Positions 12,455-24,548 of a stretch of DNA of 64,000 bases are shown in pieces. Position numbers and translations under genes: made by a program. Numbering within the stretch: the first letter of the stretch is position 1; every line of letters starts with the position of its first letter. This DNA comes from Rotaria sp. Silwood1. Lineage: Eukaryota; Rotifera; Eurotatoria; Philodinida; Philodinidae. A model generated the notes under the pieces. The model did not search any database and was not told where the DNA came from. It saw only the letters and a program-made list of their open reading frames with translations. The stretch covers positions 427,671 through 491,670 of the forward strand of contig CAJNOP010000129.1 of the NCBI GenBank assembly GCA_905250075.1, given 5' to 3'.

Positions 12455-13190
12455 TTTGTTCCACTAGCTACTCGTCTCACCACTCGTGATTTGTGGGACA
12501 AGGAAAAAAGTGTCGATCTCGACATCAACGGGTTTGAGGTGGAAAAATACGAAGGATTCACAAATAAGGAATTCGATGAAGGAAGCGAAGAACATCACAG
12601 ATACTTTAACGAGATAATTTCTTTCCTCAAAAAGCATTTTGGTGCCTCTTGTGTAATCATCTTCAAGCATATATTCCGATATCGAGGTCCAGTGCGTCCA
12701 GATAATGATTGCGATGTAAAACACAAGAATCCTGTCTTCTATCCACATGTCGATTTTACTGCAACTTCGGCTAGGTTGAAAATGGAGGAACTGTTTGGCG
12801 AAGATGAAGCAAAAGAAGATGATGCAGACTCGATTTCAGCTAATAAACATTTGACGACCGTTAGGCTCTAATACCATAACAAACAAACTGTTACCCATTT
12901 GTGACTATGGTTCCGTTGATACTGAAAATGATGTGCATCCACTCGAAGTACGAGGTTCTCCGAATACTGGCTTGGTCTACACGATTTCGTGCAAAATTCC
13001 AGACTTCCAAAAATGGTACTATCTGAGTGAGATGCAATCCAATGAAATGTTTCTTATTAAAATATTTGATAGCAAGCTCGATATCGCCCAGTTTGGTTTT
13101 TATACCGCTTTTATCAATCAGCATGTACCACTAATGAATGTCGAACAGAAAAGCATTGAAATGCGATGTCTTGTCTTAGATGATCAATAA
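12455..13190 (+). pseudogene. CmcJ/AsaB-like oxidoreductase, broken
   Basis: The reading from about 12455 gives an N-terminal part with TTRDLWDKEKSVDLDINGFE, then YFNEIISFLKKHFGA, and the H-V-D motif in FYPHVDFTATSARL. After a frame change it resumes with IWRP-like sequence, LPICDYGSVD, KWYYLSEMQSNEMFLIKIFD and QSIEMRCLVL-type C-terminal sequence. Order and spacing fit the CmcJ/NvfI (AsaB-like, 2-oxoglutarate/Fe-type) family known from fungi and bacteria. Two breaks are visible: a frameshift between about 12820 and 12845, and TGA at 12852-12854 where the family has Trp in N-x-W-R-P. No ATG is seen at the start. Gene content suggests horizontal acquisition followed by decay. Confidence 0.7.
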
Positions 13191-13235
13191 GAAATAAATT
13201 GTTCTAAGCAAATTGGCAACTATAATTTCTTTGGA

Positions 13236-13357
13236 TGTAGAGGTGGGGCGAGGTGAAAGTGTCGGGTCTATTTTGTGGATCTTGTTAAGTCAAATACATT
13301 GACGTTAAGAATGTACCTATACAACACACACTCACATCGCGACCTCCACCCACAACT
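13236..13357. repeat. telomere-like TG/CA paired patch
   Basis: A G-rich stretch GAGGTGGGGCGAGGTGAAAG (13240 onward) and a C-rich stretch with ACACACACTCACATC and CCTCCACCCACAA (about 13323-13357), separated by about 55 bp. It sits just downstream of the broken CmcJ-like gene. Confidence 0.5.
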
Positions 13358-14290
13358 CTTCGAACTTTTTTATGATATTAATAACTGATTAGGAGTCTTA
13401 TGATGTACATTGCTCTGATTCAAAGGCTATATATGAACTGGGTGAATTTTCTCGTTCGTAGCAGCCCTAATTAGTTAGATCTGAATTGATAATGCTAGCT
13501 TGAATTTCATTCATCTTAAATAAATATTGAACTTTAATATTCGGCTATCGAATTTGTGACTCTTTAGTGACCCAAGTCGAGGCGTTCAGATGAAATAGCT
13601 TGAAACATGCTCGTCTGCTGACATACAGCGCGTTCATAGCTTTTCTCACAAATTTTCTCGCAATGTTCCTCTGGTCAAAACGAGTTTTTGCTCCGTTCGG
13701 TTCGGCTTGATGCTTGAATATTAATTGCGCGATCAATGATGTAATTAGTATAATAAGAATTGTAAGACGCTTCTATTTCGGCTACTCAAACTTCTATTCA
13801 TAAAAGAGAATGAACGCAATAAAAAAAATACTTAATAACTAACAATATTTTCAATAAAATATTCTATGGTTTCAATTGAAAAATAACAATGCAATTTTCT
13901 TGCCAACATGTTACACAACTAAAGATCACGAGAATCACAATGCAGTTGAATTTCTTTTTTTAATCATTGTTGGCATTCTATAATCAATTATGAATTCCGT
14001 CGGATATTTATTTTTATTGTGTGAATGTTGAGTTTTTGTTATTTCAAAAAAAGAAAAAATCTATTATATGAATGGTAGACATATTTCTGATCGATATTAT
14101 TAAGCGAATATGAAGATCTACAATGTATGAAAATAAAAACAAATTATGCTGTATATTAACTTCAATCAATAGATTGAAAAAAAACATTAATTCTCATATT
14201 CATAATACAAAAATATCTTTCGTAAAAGCAACTTCATGCGATTCATTTGATCAATCTCTAAGTCGAACATAAAATAAATAATTTATAAGA
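13358..14290. other. intergenic, no gene recognised
   Basis: AT-rich DNA upstream of the first D8C-like gene and presumably holding its promoter. A 63-codon minus-strand frame at 13545-13736 shows no motif. Confidence 0.45.
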
Positions 14291-15188
14291 ATGAGAACAT
14301 CAACTGAAGTTGTACCAATATCATCACAGTTTTCTCCAATTCGTTCTCAATATAGTGTTGTCGATGAACGACAAGTCCAACCATTTCAACAAGAAAAATA
14401 TCAAGCATGGACAACAGAAGCTTCTCAAGAACCTTTTATTTCGGATTCAACTGTCAGGTTAGATTTGTCTTATTCTTTTATAGATAGCAAAATGGAATTG
14501 TTTTTTTTATTATTCAGTGAGAATCAATCAGGATCTTGTAAAAAATATGTAACAACAAAATGTATAATGACATTTCTTATTGGCTTTATTATTTGTGGTA
14601 TTCCATTGGCTGTTACGTCGGCTTTATATGTACAAAAAAGTAAATTTCATTTTATATATTATTATAATTATTATTTTTATGATTAAATTTAGAGGCATCA
14701 TCTAGTAGCAGTTCAGGTAGTACTGCTGACCAATTAAAACTCTCTCTCTCTATTTAAAAATCAAATAATTTTTTTCTTTAGATTCTTCGAGTAGTTCTGT
14801 CAGTCTTCCATCACAATGTACATCATATATTTCGAATTCGGATTCAACACGTCTTACAACTTATACAAGTTGCGTTAATTGTTTTTCTGATACAAGTGGA
14901 AGTTTTACAACAGGCTGGTATAGATTTATGAATACAGCTGGAACTCGACTAGCAACAACGCCTTCTAGTTATGGATCATGTGGTGTTCCATATCCAACTT
15001 GATATAATGGTACTTTTCCATCAACTGCAGGTTCTACTATAACAGGCACGGTTTGTGTACAATGGAGTGGTAATTTATGTTATTCTCCGTACATTACAAC
15101 AATTTCTGTTACAAATTGCAACGGTTATTATGTCTTTTATTTAATTCCAATGACTACTACCGGTATACGATACTGTACAACATATTAA
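14291..15188 (+). pseudogene. D8C-like membrane protein, copy A, nonsense mutation
   Basis: Four exons join in frame: 14291-14457, 14518-14639, 14693-14716 and 14782-15188 (720 nt, GT...AG introns of 60, 53 and 65 bp). The predicted chain has a Ser/Gln-rich cytoplasmic N-terminus, one membrane helix (IMTFLIGFIICGIPLAVTSA) and a Cys-rich ectodomain starting SLPSQCTSY. The ectodomain has the WYR...G..L, C.V..NGT.PS, C..NGYYVFYL and RYC landmarks of D8C-like (uromodulin-type) domains. An in-frame TGA at 15000-15002 replaces the second Trp seen in the GWWNGTHPS motif of copy B, so the ectodomain is cut in half. Otherwise frame and splice sites are preserved, so the loss looks recent. A genuine TAA closes the frame at 15186. 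Confidence 0.75.
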
Positions 15189-16059
15189 TTCAATTATATT
15201 TACATTACAAAAAAAAAATTAACTTTCTTCATTTGAAGTCTTTTTTCCAGTTTAATTCGCTTTACTTTATCTTATTCAAATAAATAAATAAATAAATATA
15301 TATACTCTTATCAAAATAATATTTCCTTCAATTCAAATACTCAATGATTACATTCAGACAAGTTTTCGATTTTCTATTAGAATGAAAAAAAAAGAAAATG
15401 AGAAAAATCAGAAGTCAAGAAAAACGAGACAACTTGTAAAAACAGTCAATGAATTTTTTCATATTCGAAACAGAAATAACCATGAGACAATTCAGTAAAA
15501 TACATTTTGACATGAATAAATACTTATAATATCCCTATTCTATATTTGGTATATAGTGAATATCGAACTAAATATATTGACATTATCATAGAAAAACAAA
15601 CGTCTTCATATAAAATATTTATTCAAACTTTTTAAAGAAAAATTCACTGAGATTAAACACTGATATATAAATCAATACTTATTAACTCTTCTCTTATAGA
15701 ATATTTTTAATGAACAAGTATTTCTTTCATAATTTCAAATCACATGCTAGCCAAACTGAAATAATAACAAGAAATCTCTTCTCCAGAAAAAAAAGTTCTC
15801 TTTATAATGCATCTACATTCGACGTGATTGAAAGGAATGCTATTTTTGTCATCCATCCATTTCTAGATCTATTAAATTTTGACTTGTTATTTCAAAGAAA
15901 ATGAAAAATCAACGATGACTTATAAAAAGAAGTCCAAACATATATATTTTGATGTATCGATTCGAAGCAACAGATACAATACAAACACAATTTTTCACAT
16001 TCATAATTAAAGAATCGAAAATTTTCACAATAGCACATTCCATTGTGTATTAACAAAGA
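15189..16059. other. spacer between the D8C-like paralogues
   Basis: AT-rich; it contains a TAAA-type simple run near 15281-15302. It presumably holds the promoter of copy B. The 64-codon frame at 15710-15904 is unrecognised. Confidence 0.45.
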
Positions 16060-17058
16060 ATGGTTGATGATTACAATACAGGCCGTCGAATAACTGTTTG
16101 GGATACAAGTGATCCTCCGAAATCCATGGATCCATCACAATCAATGAGAAATGCTCCTTCATTGTCTATGTCAACACAAAATGCTCTCGTACCATATCAA
16201 AAATATACTGCTCAAGTTTATCCACAATACAATATTGATCAACGACAAATGCAACAAATACAGTATCAAACAAAACCATCGAGGCCATCCAAACCTAATT
16301 CAACCGACATCGAAACAGGGTAAACGAAAAATATTTATTATAGAAAGAAATAATTGATTTGTTTTACTTGAAATTAGATCAAAATCAGGCCTAGAATATA
16401 TAAGCGTAAGCCGTGTTCTTGGCTTTCTTCTCGGTCTTATAATCACTGCAGTTCCTTTGGGTATTATTGTTACTTTTTATGCATTATTATGTAAGTTTCT
16501 CAACATATTTCTAATTTTATCTTATGTATTTTTTTTGTAAATGAATTTACCAACAGCATCCAATAGTGCAACAACCAGCACAGCAGCTAGTAATACTTGT
16601 TTTTTTTTTGTTTTGTTTCGTCTAAGAATAAAATATTTTTGCTTTTAGCAACAATCTCAACGGCACTCAGTTTACCTCCTCAATGTACTAGTTACAGCAC
16701 ATTGACTGATATATCACGTCTATCAAATTATACTAGTGGCTGTTGCCCTTGTGACTCTACTGTGTCTACTACTTGGTATAGAATAACTGGAGCGGCAGGA
16801 ACTCAATTACTTACATACCCTGTTAGTACAGGTTATTGTAGTACAAATACTCCGGGTTGGTGGAATGGTACTCATCCATCAACTATTGGTGCAACAACAT
16901 CCGGTACCTTGTGCACTAGTTATAGCGGATATTTATGCCATCCATCCTATTCAATTAATTCAATTCTTGCAACCAATTGTAATGGATATTATGTCTATTA
17001 CTTACAAACAATTAGTTGCTATTGCTGTTGGATTTATCCACGGTATTGCACCACATGA
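16060..17058 (+). CDS. D8C-like single-pass membrane protein, copy B
   Basis: Exons 16060-16319, 16378-16490, 16557-16589 and 16649-17058 join in frame to 271 residues; introns are 58, 66 and 59 bp with GT...AG ends. The N-terminal 86 residues are hydrophilic and Gln/Pro-rich, without a signal peptide. A membrane helix (VLGFLLGLIITAVPLGIIVTFYALL) spans about 99-123, followed by a short Thr/Ser stalk. The rest is a Cys-rich domain with TWYRITGAAGTQL, GWWNGTHPS, C...YSGYLC and CNGYYVYYL, ending RYC-type. This resembles the D8C domain of uromodulin/GP2-like proteins. The likely topology is type II with the Cys-rich domain outside, suggesting adhesion or recognition. Copy A, 1.8 kb upstream, has the same exon plan, so the pair is a tandem duplication. 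The normal stop is TGA. Confidence 0.8.
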
Positions 17059-17082
17059 AACCCGTCTAATTCTGATAAACTA

Positions 17083-17090
17083 TAAGAAAT
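17083..17090. repeat. left target-site duplication of element 17091-17525
   Basis: TAAGAAAT directly abuts the left terminus; the same eight bases abut the right terminus at 17526-17533. Confidence 0.65.
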
Positions 17091-17525
17091 GAGAACGTCT
17101 CAACTCGTCACGTGACGAGTTGAACAAACAGCAAAAATCAGACCTTTCGTAACACCAAAAATAGGGATATCCAAAAATACAGGGATGTCGTAACGAAATT
17201 TGCAGGGCAATCGTAACGATTAATACAGGGAGTTCGTAACAGTTGCAGAGCTTTCGCAACGGACCAACAGGGATTTCGTAATGAGGATAAGGGTGATAGC
17301 TGAACTGAGTTTGCAGAAATTACATGCTTTTCGTTACGAAAGCTCTGTAATAATGCATATTAAAACACCAATTACGATCATCCTGTAAACTTTGTTACGA
17401 AACCCCTGATTTTTTGTTACGAAAGCCCTGATTCTGTCGTTACGAAAGCTCTGTCACGGGCTTTCGTACTGTCAATTCGTTACGAAAACCAGACAAGAAA
17501 AAACGTGACGAGTTGACACATTCCC
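17091..17525. mobile_element. palindromic MITE-like element with GTAACG repeats
   Basis: A 435-bp element bounded by TAAGAAAT on both sides. The termini are inverted (GAGAACGTCTCAACTCGTCA at left; at right, read inwards, GGGAATGTGTCAACTCGTCA), 3 mismatches in 23. Inside the left end is a perfect palindrome of CAACTCGTCAC and its inverse (17101-17122). About six TCGTAACG-type units in the left half face six CGTTACGA-type units in the right half, so the whole element can fold back. It has no ORF. An 8-bp duplication would fit hAT- or P-type mobilisation. It lies 33 bp past the stop of D8C copy B. Confidence 0.7.
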
Positions 17526-17533
17526 TAAGAAAT
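17526..17533. repeat. right target-site duplication of element 17091-17525
   Basis: TAAGAAAT, identical to 17083-17090. Confidence 0.65.
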
Positions 17534-20500
17534 TGACAGTTTTTTTCTTCTTTTAACATTTTCCTTATATATTCTATCAATATATTTAATCTATTAATAA
17601 AAACGAATACTCACTCGATAAAAAGGTCTCTCATTTGTGTTGAAAGAATAAAAAGAAAAAGTAAGAATATATGTTATAAAGAGGCCATAAGTTTAAATGT
17701 GAAGCTTAATTTAGTTGCGGTTGCTTATTACAGGAAGATTTTATTATGGGATAAATTTCTTCATTATTCTTTTATTTAATTCTCGATAAATGCAAGAAGG
17801 AGGACGACCAGATATCATAACGAAACACTAGTGATATATGGGCTTTGATTGTATATCAACAACGTCTTGCACGATCTATGAAGCAGAGCGGGAGGGTGAC
17901 TTTGATAAGGCATTCGACACGATTTGAGGAAACGAGGATGAGTTTAAATTTTCACCCCTATACTTCGAGACTCCTTTTAGATCGTCTTTCTTAAAAAAAG
18001 GACACTTTCGCATACGGATTAAACTCAACCGAGGATTACTATGCTAAGACGAAGAATAGGAGATCTGTATTGACCCATCTTTGTAATAGTGAGCCAGATA
18101 GTGCACCAATCTACGACAATTGATAAACGTGCTTGTTCGACCTGGGATGTCTTTGGAAGTAGTCATTATTATTAATTAATGATTAAATGGTTTGATCGAT
18201 TGTTCAATATTTAATACTTGAGGATGTGATGTAAGAATTATAAAGAGTTCAAAAATGGGTTTGAATAATATGATTATGAAAAATTAAACTCACACTATTT
18301 CAATAATGCGATCTAAACAAGGAGAAAAAAGCACGACTTCAAGAGTGCATATTCACCATAGGTCACTTACACTTATGAGTGTTGAATTTCAATTCAGATT
18401 ATATCCATATCTTACGGCTGGTCGGAATTAGTGGAACTTGGAATTATGAAGTTCATTTTTCGGTCAAGTATACTGTAAATCAAAAACCTTTAGTGAAACG
18501 TAATAAAAAGTCGTTATTTTCCTTCAAAACCTTTTCTTTATTGAAAAAATCAAGTAGAAAAATTTTAGAAATCCATTTGGATAAATACAACAAATTAAGT
18601 ACAATGATAACATAGTTATTTGTAAACAGTAACTATAATAGTTGCGTAGTTATTTCTAAAAGTGAATGGTGTATTTAGCAGGGGATACTGCAGCTCTGTA
18701 ATTGTTTGAATCTAGGGAGCTGTTCATAATAGTTATGCAACGATGATGATGAGTGGTCCTTACCAGGAGCTGTTTCATCGGTGACAGTGAAGCGATTATT
18801 CGCCGGCAACGCTGCATGTCTAGTCTATAATGGTCTCTGATGAGAACTGATTGGTCGATCTTATTAAGCCTATGAGGATGCTCTTCATCGTTCTTTAGCG
18901 GGTGGCTAAGAGTTGTCTCTACTAGAGAACACAATTTAACTTTACTTTACTTATGAATAAGTGGATACAGTATTCACTAATTTTCTTGATGGAAGGGAAG
19001 TTCGTATGACAGTAATATATGTGTATGCATTTGTTCGTTTGCTTAGGTGCGTTTAGTGATGTGTTTACATGTATGTCGATACCTTCAGGATACCCACTCC
19101 TTGCTGATGACTTCTAGATTCAATGACAAAATCTCATCAAATTTTTTTAGTCATTTGCTTATTGTCCAATTAGGTTTCTAAAAACTAGATCTTCAGCCAA
19201 TCAGAACTTTTTGCTATCTTCGTCTTCTACAATGAAGTTTCTCTAGCTCGAAACTTTATCTAATGAAATGCTTTTGGTGCTTAACTCTTATAGAAGCAAG
19301 TTCTTTCAAGCCCACGATTTACATAATCATATTTTCTGCTAAATAGCTGACTCTGAAGCTGAGACCTCAACGAGTCATATATTTCTCTATTCAGCTTCGA
19401 TTCAATGAGTTATTCTATGCTGAATATTCGGTCGATCGAATGTATTCATTATTCACTTTTTAATAAATTAGTTTTCTTTGAGGCTGACAGATAAAGTGTA
19501 TATGTGGGCTAAGATTATAGTAATTTCAGTGCAGGTATGATTTTTGGTTGTGGATTCAATTAGAACCATCTCCGATTCTTTGAAATCAACCGATTGTTCC
19601 AAAGTCATAACTAAATCAGAGAAAAACCGATGCGTTTAATACATCAATGAATCACCGAGTTCTTTCAAGAAACAGTGTATTACTTCAGTTGTACAAAGCC
19701 ATGAAATATAACATTCATACTTTAGTTGGTCATGCTATCAATGTTATCTCTTGGATACAATCTATAACATTACTAGGTGAGGGAAGTTGATGTTATCAGT
19801 CGGCTACGTTACTAGGTAACTGGTAGCGGCATTGATACCAGTTACCTAGTAATGAGCATTTGAAAACTAAGCACTCTAATTCCTTGTCGAGGGAAGCTTT
19901 TTTCAGCAGATAATGGATTTTCATAAGGTTCAGTAAAAGTTTCTCGACGTAGACAAATGTGAGTTTGTTAATTGGTTTCAAAAAACTCATCATATTGATA
20001 TCTTGATAGGGGCAGGATATTTGAGAGAAATCATCATTTTGTATAACAATCAATCAGAGTGACGAGCTTTGAGAAGTAGATTATAGATTGATATTTCTCG
20101 ATTTCGATAAGTTTCAGTCAAAATTTACAAGGAAGTAACGCTCCTTGTGAGTTTGAGTGATGTTTTTCTTGCCTTCACACTCACACCCTGATTACTCCAC
20201 ATATATCTTCCTCGTTTTTCAAAGGCCTTTTTGATAGACATAGACTCGAAATACAAGTGATTCAAGAGACCTTTCATCAAAGATTCAAATCATCATCATA
20301 ATGTCTCTCATTGATCCTTGTATACATGATATTGATCTGTGTAACAAATAGACATGTTCTTTTCCATAAAATTCATGGTAAATAAGCATCAGTATTTACT
20401 AATGATAAAAGAAATAAATAATGTGACCTTCTTAAATAAAATGATGATCTAATATTTAGATATAGTTGGCAGTTCAATTTTTGTCCATTGTTGAATTTCT

Positions 20501-20674
20501 TCAACAATCAACAGCAATGAGTGTTGGTTGTATACGTCTTAGACAAAATCTTAAATAATTTTGTCTTGTATAGTTGTATAACGATGTGAGTGACGATGAT
20601 GGAAATAGTTTGAAGATTCAATCAAAACTACGTGAAATAATCAATCATACGCAAGATTTATTATTAAGAAAGAA
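17534..20674. other. no gene recognised
   Basis: Two somewhat GC-richer segments, about 17790-18130 and 18656-18934, stand out from the AT-rich background. Translations in all frames give no family I can name. The 92-codon minus-strand frame at 18656-18934 is compositionally odd (His/Arg-rich) and is not supported as a gene. Confidence 0.4.
19809..19852. repeat. perfect 17-bp inverted repeat (hairpin)
   Basis: TTACTAGGTAACTGGTA at 19809-19825 is matched exactly in inverse at 19836-19852, with a 10-base loop (GCGGCATTGA). A partial extra ATTACTAGGT lies at 19769-19778. No gene is adjacent. Confidence 0.7.
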
Positions 20675-23600
20675 GATTGTATTACCTACATAGACGGCAT
20701 TAGAACTGAGAAAATAATCTTAATTTTGTCAACTACTTTTGTGAAAGAGATTCTGGCACAAATTCATGATTGGCCTCAACTTCTATCTGTTTATGTTCTA
20801 TCGGGTGATGTGATAAACAACAATCATGTTCATGAAGCCGCAAAAAACTTTAGAAAAGTAAGTACAATCTTTTTCTGTAATTTCGTGAGACAAACGGAAG
20901 TTTTTGCTACTAATTTGATTATTGGGCTTGTTACGTCGGATGTGCTAAGTATCGAGAATGCCAGGAGCACCATGAAAGACATAGGTGGCACAAGCTCAAA
21001 CTTTTACGGGTAGTAATGAAGTTTTACACGCGTCTACCTTGTCGCCCCTTCATTCCCACCTGTAATAATTAACAGTACGTCAGCAAAACTTTTATTGTTT
21101 GAATTCAATATTTCTCAATGACATGATATGTGGAAGTTTAAATATTAAATCATCTAATAGTGCATCTTGAGCTTCAAACTAATGTAACACTTTTATTGAA
21201 AAAGATCTAGTTAAAACAAAAGTAAGAAAGATTCAAATCTTTTTTTTTCACTTTTACCTTCAATTTATTGACTATTGTTTCCTTGTCTGGATACTCATGT
21301 AAAAGATTGCCTGAAATTCAAACAATTACTATTTTCAAAAATTTTATAAGTGTAACAATCAGCTAGAAAGAGGTAGATCCTGTGGTTCAGATTGTTTGAC
21401 AATTTAATACTAGCAGCTAGCTGATGTCCTCCTTCGTGGTGAAATAGAAGGTAAGTTTATTTTTTCAGAAATTTAAATTTTAAAACTCTAAATTATCAAT
21501 TTTGTTTATGAAAAAAAAAGAAATAAACAAGAAATCCCTAATGTTCTACCTACTTTTATTAATAAAAAATAGCATAGAAGATCAGCTATTGCATTTCATC
21601 CAGCCAATGTTGGTTAATCAAAACTTCACTTCTTTTAATCAAAGTAGTTAAGTATCATTTAGTCAATCTTAGAGAGTTGAGAGACAATTTACAGTTACAC
21701 TACTGGTTCTATCACTGATTATAAAAATAGAAAATCCAAAATAACCAAAATGTCGATTATGTAAGACTAAAATAATCATTTATCGAATATGATAACAGGA
21801 AAAATTTCATGAGACTGAATCAATCCTCCCATATTCACAACAAAATTGTATAAAATATGTATTCTGACTTAGGTAGTTTTATTCTAGTATACAAAGAAAG
21901 CATGAACGATGGGCTACCCCTGTATACATGATGAAAGTAGACTCTTAGAAGAAAATAAAACAAGTCTCAAATTCCATGAATATTCTTCCAACAACTAACG
22001 ATATATGGGTTAGTATGGATTACAATAAGAAATTATTACTACTCCTAATTTTCTGTAAGAGTAGCAACTGATAAGCCGCGCTACTATGATACACCACATC
22101 TGATGAAATATGTCGTTACTCAAATAACCCCTTGACATTGTGCGTTATTGAAAATGATCGAGCTTTGGAAATCCCATAGAATCATATCTTTTCTCTTATT
22201 TCTATAGGTGAGTGGCATTTTCAGTAATTATATGAAGCTAATAAAACATTTGAGTGAAGATCAAATTTGTCGAGAGAAAACTGTCGAACAATATGGAAGT
22301 AATTATTCGCTCACTTTTTATAATCAATCGGAACAAGCATCTCTGTTATTGAATGGTTCGTTCTTGCGCTTTCAATTATTTATGCATCTTCTCTTGAAAT
22401 TGAAACCGTCCAAAGATGCAAAACAAGAGTTAGTTAATCTATGCAGACAGTTTTACGAAGGAAACTCAAGGGTACTGAACACATTAGATGAATTTGAACA
22501 TAACTATATGCCAGACAAAGCTATTTATTGATATACTAGAGCAACTTGTTTCTATCGGATTATCAATAAAGCACTTCGCCTCCACGATGTTGAAACATTG
22601 ACTATTGCTGGGTTTTTTATTATCGATTTGCACCAACAACCAAAAGAAGAGCAAGTCAAATTTTTGAAGACACGCACTGATAGCAATATATTATATGTCT
22701 ATCGTGGCCAATTTCTTAGCACTCAGGAATTGCAACGGTTGCAAGATCACGTTGGTGAATTTCTTTCGATGAATTCATTTATTTCAACATCAAAATATGA
22801 AAATGTTGCTTTATTATTTACCTCTCCGATATTGCAGTGTTCCAATAATACACAGCCAGTGTTATTTCAAATCAAAATTGATACTCAATCAGAGACAAAG
22901 CTTTTTCAAAGATCTCTCATTTAAGCGAGTTCAGTGGCGAGGACGAAGTTTTAATTATGGCTGGAGTTGTTTTCAAAATTGACTCATTGGTATTTGACAA
23001 TCATAAAGACATATGGATTGTGCATTTATCTATGTGCAACGAAAAAGAACACGAATTCTGGCATCTATTCAACCATTGTAAAGAAAGCAGTTTTTGTAAC
23101 CGACGGTCGTGATTTTGTATTACTGAGGAATCTATTATTGGATATGGAAAAATTCGATCAAGCAGAATTTCTATTTAAAAAGCAGTTATGCATCGATCCG
23201 AATGAAACCTCAGCAATGATGAGATTAGGAAAGATTGCTTTCGTAAGAAACCAAATTGATCTATCAATGGATTATTATAAACGTTCTCTGATGTTTAATC
23301 TAGTAAACTTTCCTCAGCATAAAAAACTAGTTGATAATTATCAACAACTCGGAAATTGTTTGAGAGAAAAAGGATCATATGAAGACGCTTTACAACATTA
23401 TAACAAAGCACTCAAGATATTAGTAAGTTTGTATGGTGAAGAATATTTGAATGTTAGTTGTGTCTATGGTGAAATCGCTTATTTATATAGGTTATTGAAC
23501 AATATGGAAGAATCTCATAATTACAATCGTAAATCTCTCATGATTCAAGAAAAAATTCTACCTGACAACCATCCCTATTTCGTGTTCAAATACAGTGCTG

Positions 23601-24018
23601 TTAGATGTATGTATGACGAATTGGGTGATTTTCATAAAGCACTCGAATATTTCAAAAAAGCACATGTCGTAACTCTTTTAAAACATTGCCGCCCGAAAAT
23701 ATTCGCATCGTCATGGTCTTACAAAATCTTGGATACATTTGTATGAAACTAGGACAAGATGATGAGGCTTTATCTTACTTGAATGCCTCTCTTACTAGTC
23801 CAGCAATTGTTCAATTACCAACAGATACCATGTATGATCACACATGTGATCTGCTCGGTAAAATCTATGAAAAGAAGGAAGACTATAACCAAGCGCTCGA
23901 ATATTATGCTTATGCTACGAAATCGCTTAACTGCCCAAAATTTTGCAAGCATGTGAGCGAAACAACTGAGAGTGTTCGTCGAATGAAAGTACTATTCGGA
24001 CACTCGAACTCTTCGTGA
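20675..24018 (+). pseudogene. ADP-ribosyltransferase-TPR protein, broken
   Basis: Pieces in order: an N-terminal segment as in other rotifer ART-TPR proteins (readable from 20675, with IHDWPQLLSVYVL); an arginine ADP-ribosyltransferase domain (22208-22980) with the VYRGQ Arg and the NSFISTS Ser-Thr-Ser motifs; a Glu-Asp-Glu motif in the next frame near 22940; then TPR repeats of kinesin-light-chain type (about 23150-24018). Breaks: about 1.2 kb of unreadable DNA at 21014-22207; TGA at 22529-22531 where Trp is expected; a frameshift in a T-run near 22900 between the Ser and Glu motifs; a second frameshift near 23680 between TPRs. The R, S and E signatures survive as sequence but not in one frame. 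An intact relative would modify arginine on protein targets. No functional product is predicted. Confidence 0.8.
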
Positions 24019-24467
24019 ATTTTTGTGAAACATGATTTTTCCGTAATTATTAAAATGTATTTCGAGAAAAATTACTCAACATACTCTACTCTACTTCTTA
24101 GATCGTGATAGACAATTTGAAAGACTACTCAACTTCAGCACCGACTAGAATCAATCTGATGAAGGTTTGCCGTTTATAATTCAAGCATTTGCATTGCGTA
24201 GCATATTCTGATGCCATAAGAATTTTGTCAGTTATTTCATAATTGATCAAGACCCCCTTGCTTAGGAAAACCGCTATGATATCTCTTACTTTATCATTGT
24301 TACGAAAAAATGTTTTTACTTTGAAGTGAGTGTAAAAGAATTAGTAAGAAAAGAGGAGCGAAGCTGATCCTAGGATGATTAGATTGGATGAAGTATCAAT
24401 GGAGTTCCACCATTTTATGAAACACGATCTGAATAGAGTGTTGAAGTGTATAGGGGTAGAGCTTTCG

Positions 24468-24548
24468 AGAGTGTGGGTATGGTGTGTGGGATGTTGGTGC
24501 GAACGACAAGAAGGTCGACGTCTACACTCCACACTTACACCTACATCC
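24468..24548. repeat. telomere-like TG/CA paired patch
   Basis: GAGTGTGGGTATGGTGTGTG and following G-rich sequence, a spacer of about 25 bp, then CTACACTCCACACTTACACC and CTACATCC. It lies downstream of the broken ART-TPR gene. Confidence 0.6.

Noticed and set aside
18656-18934. 92-codon minus-strand gene
   Set aside because: No family signature, no splice context and odd composition; probably a chance frame in a GC-richer patch.
12852-22531. UGA read as tryptophan
   Set aside because: Several relics have TGA at Trp positions, but the intact D8C copy B ends with TGA right after its last conserved cysteine segment, intact genes use TGG for Trp, and the relics also carry frameshifts or TAG stops.
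22890-22910. Programmed frameshift in the ADP-ribosyltransferase gene
   Set aside because: A T-run lies at the shift, but the gene also has a nonsense codon, a further frameshift and a long unreadable gap, so simple decay explains it.
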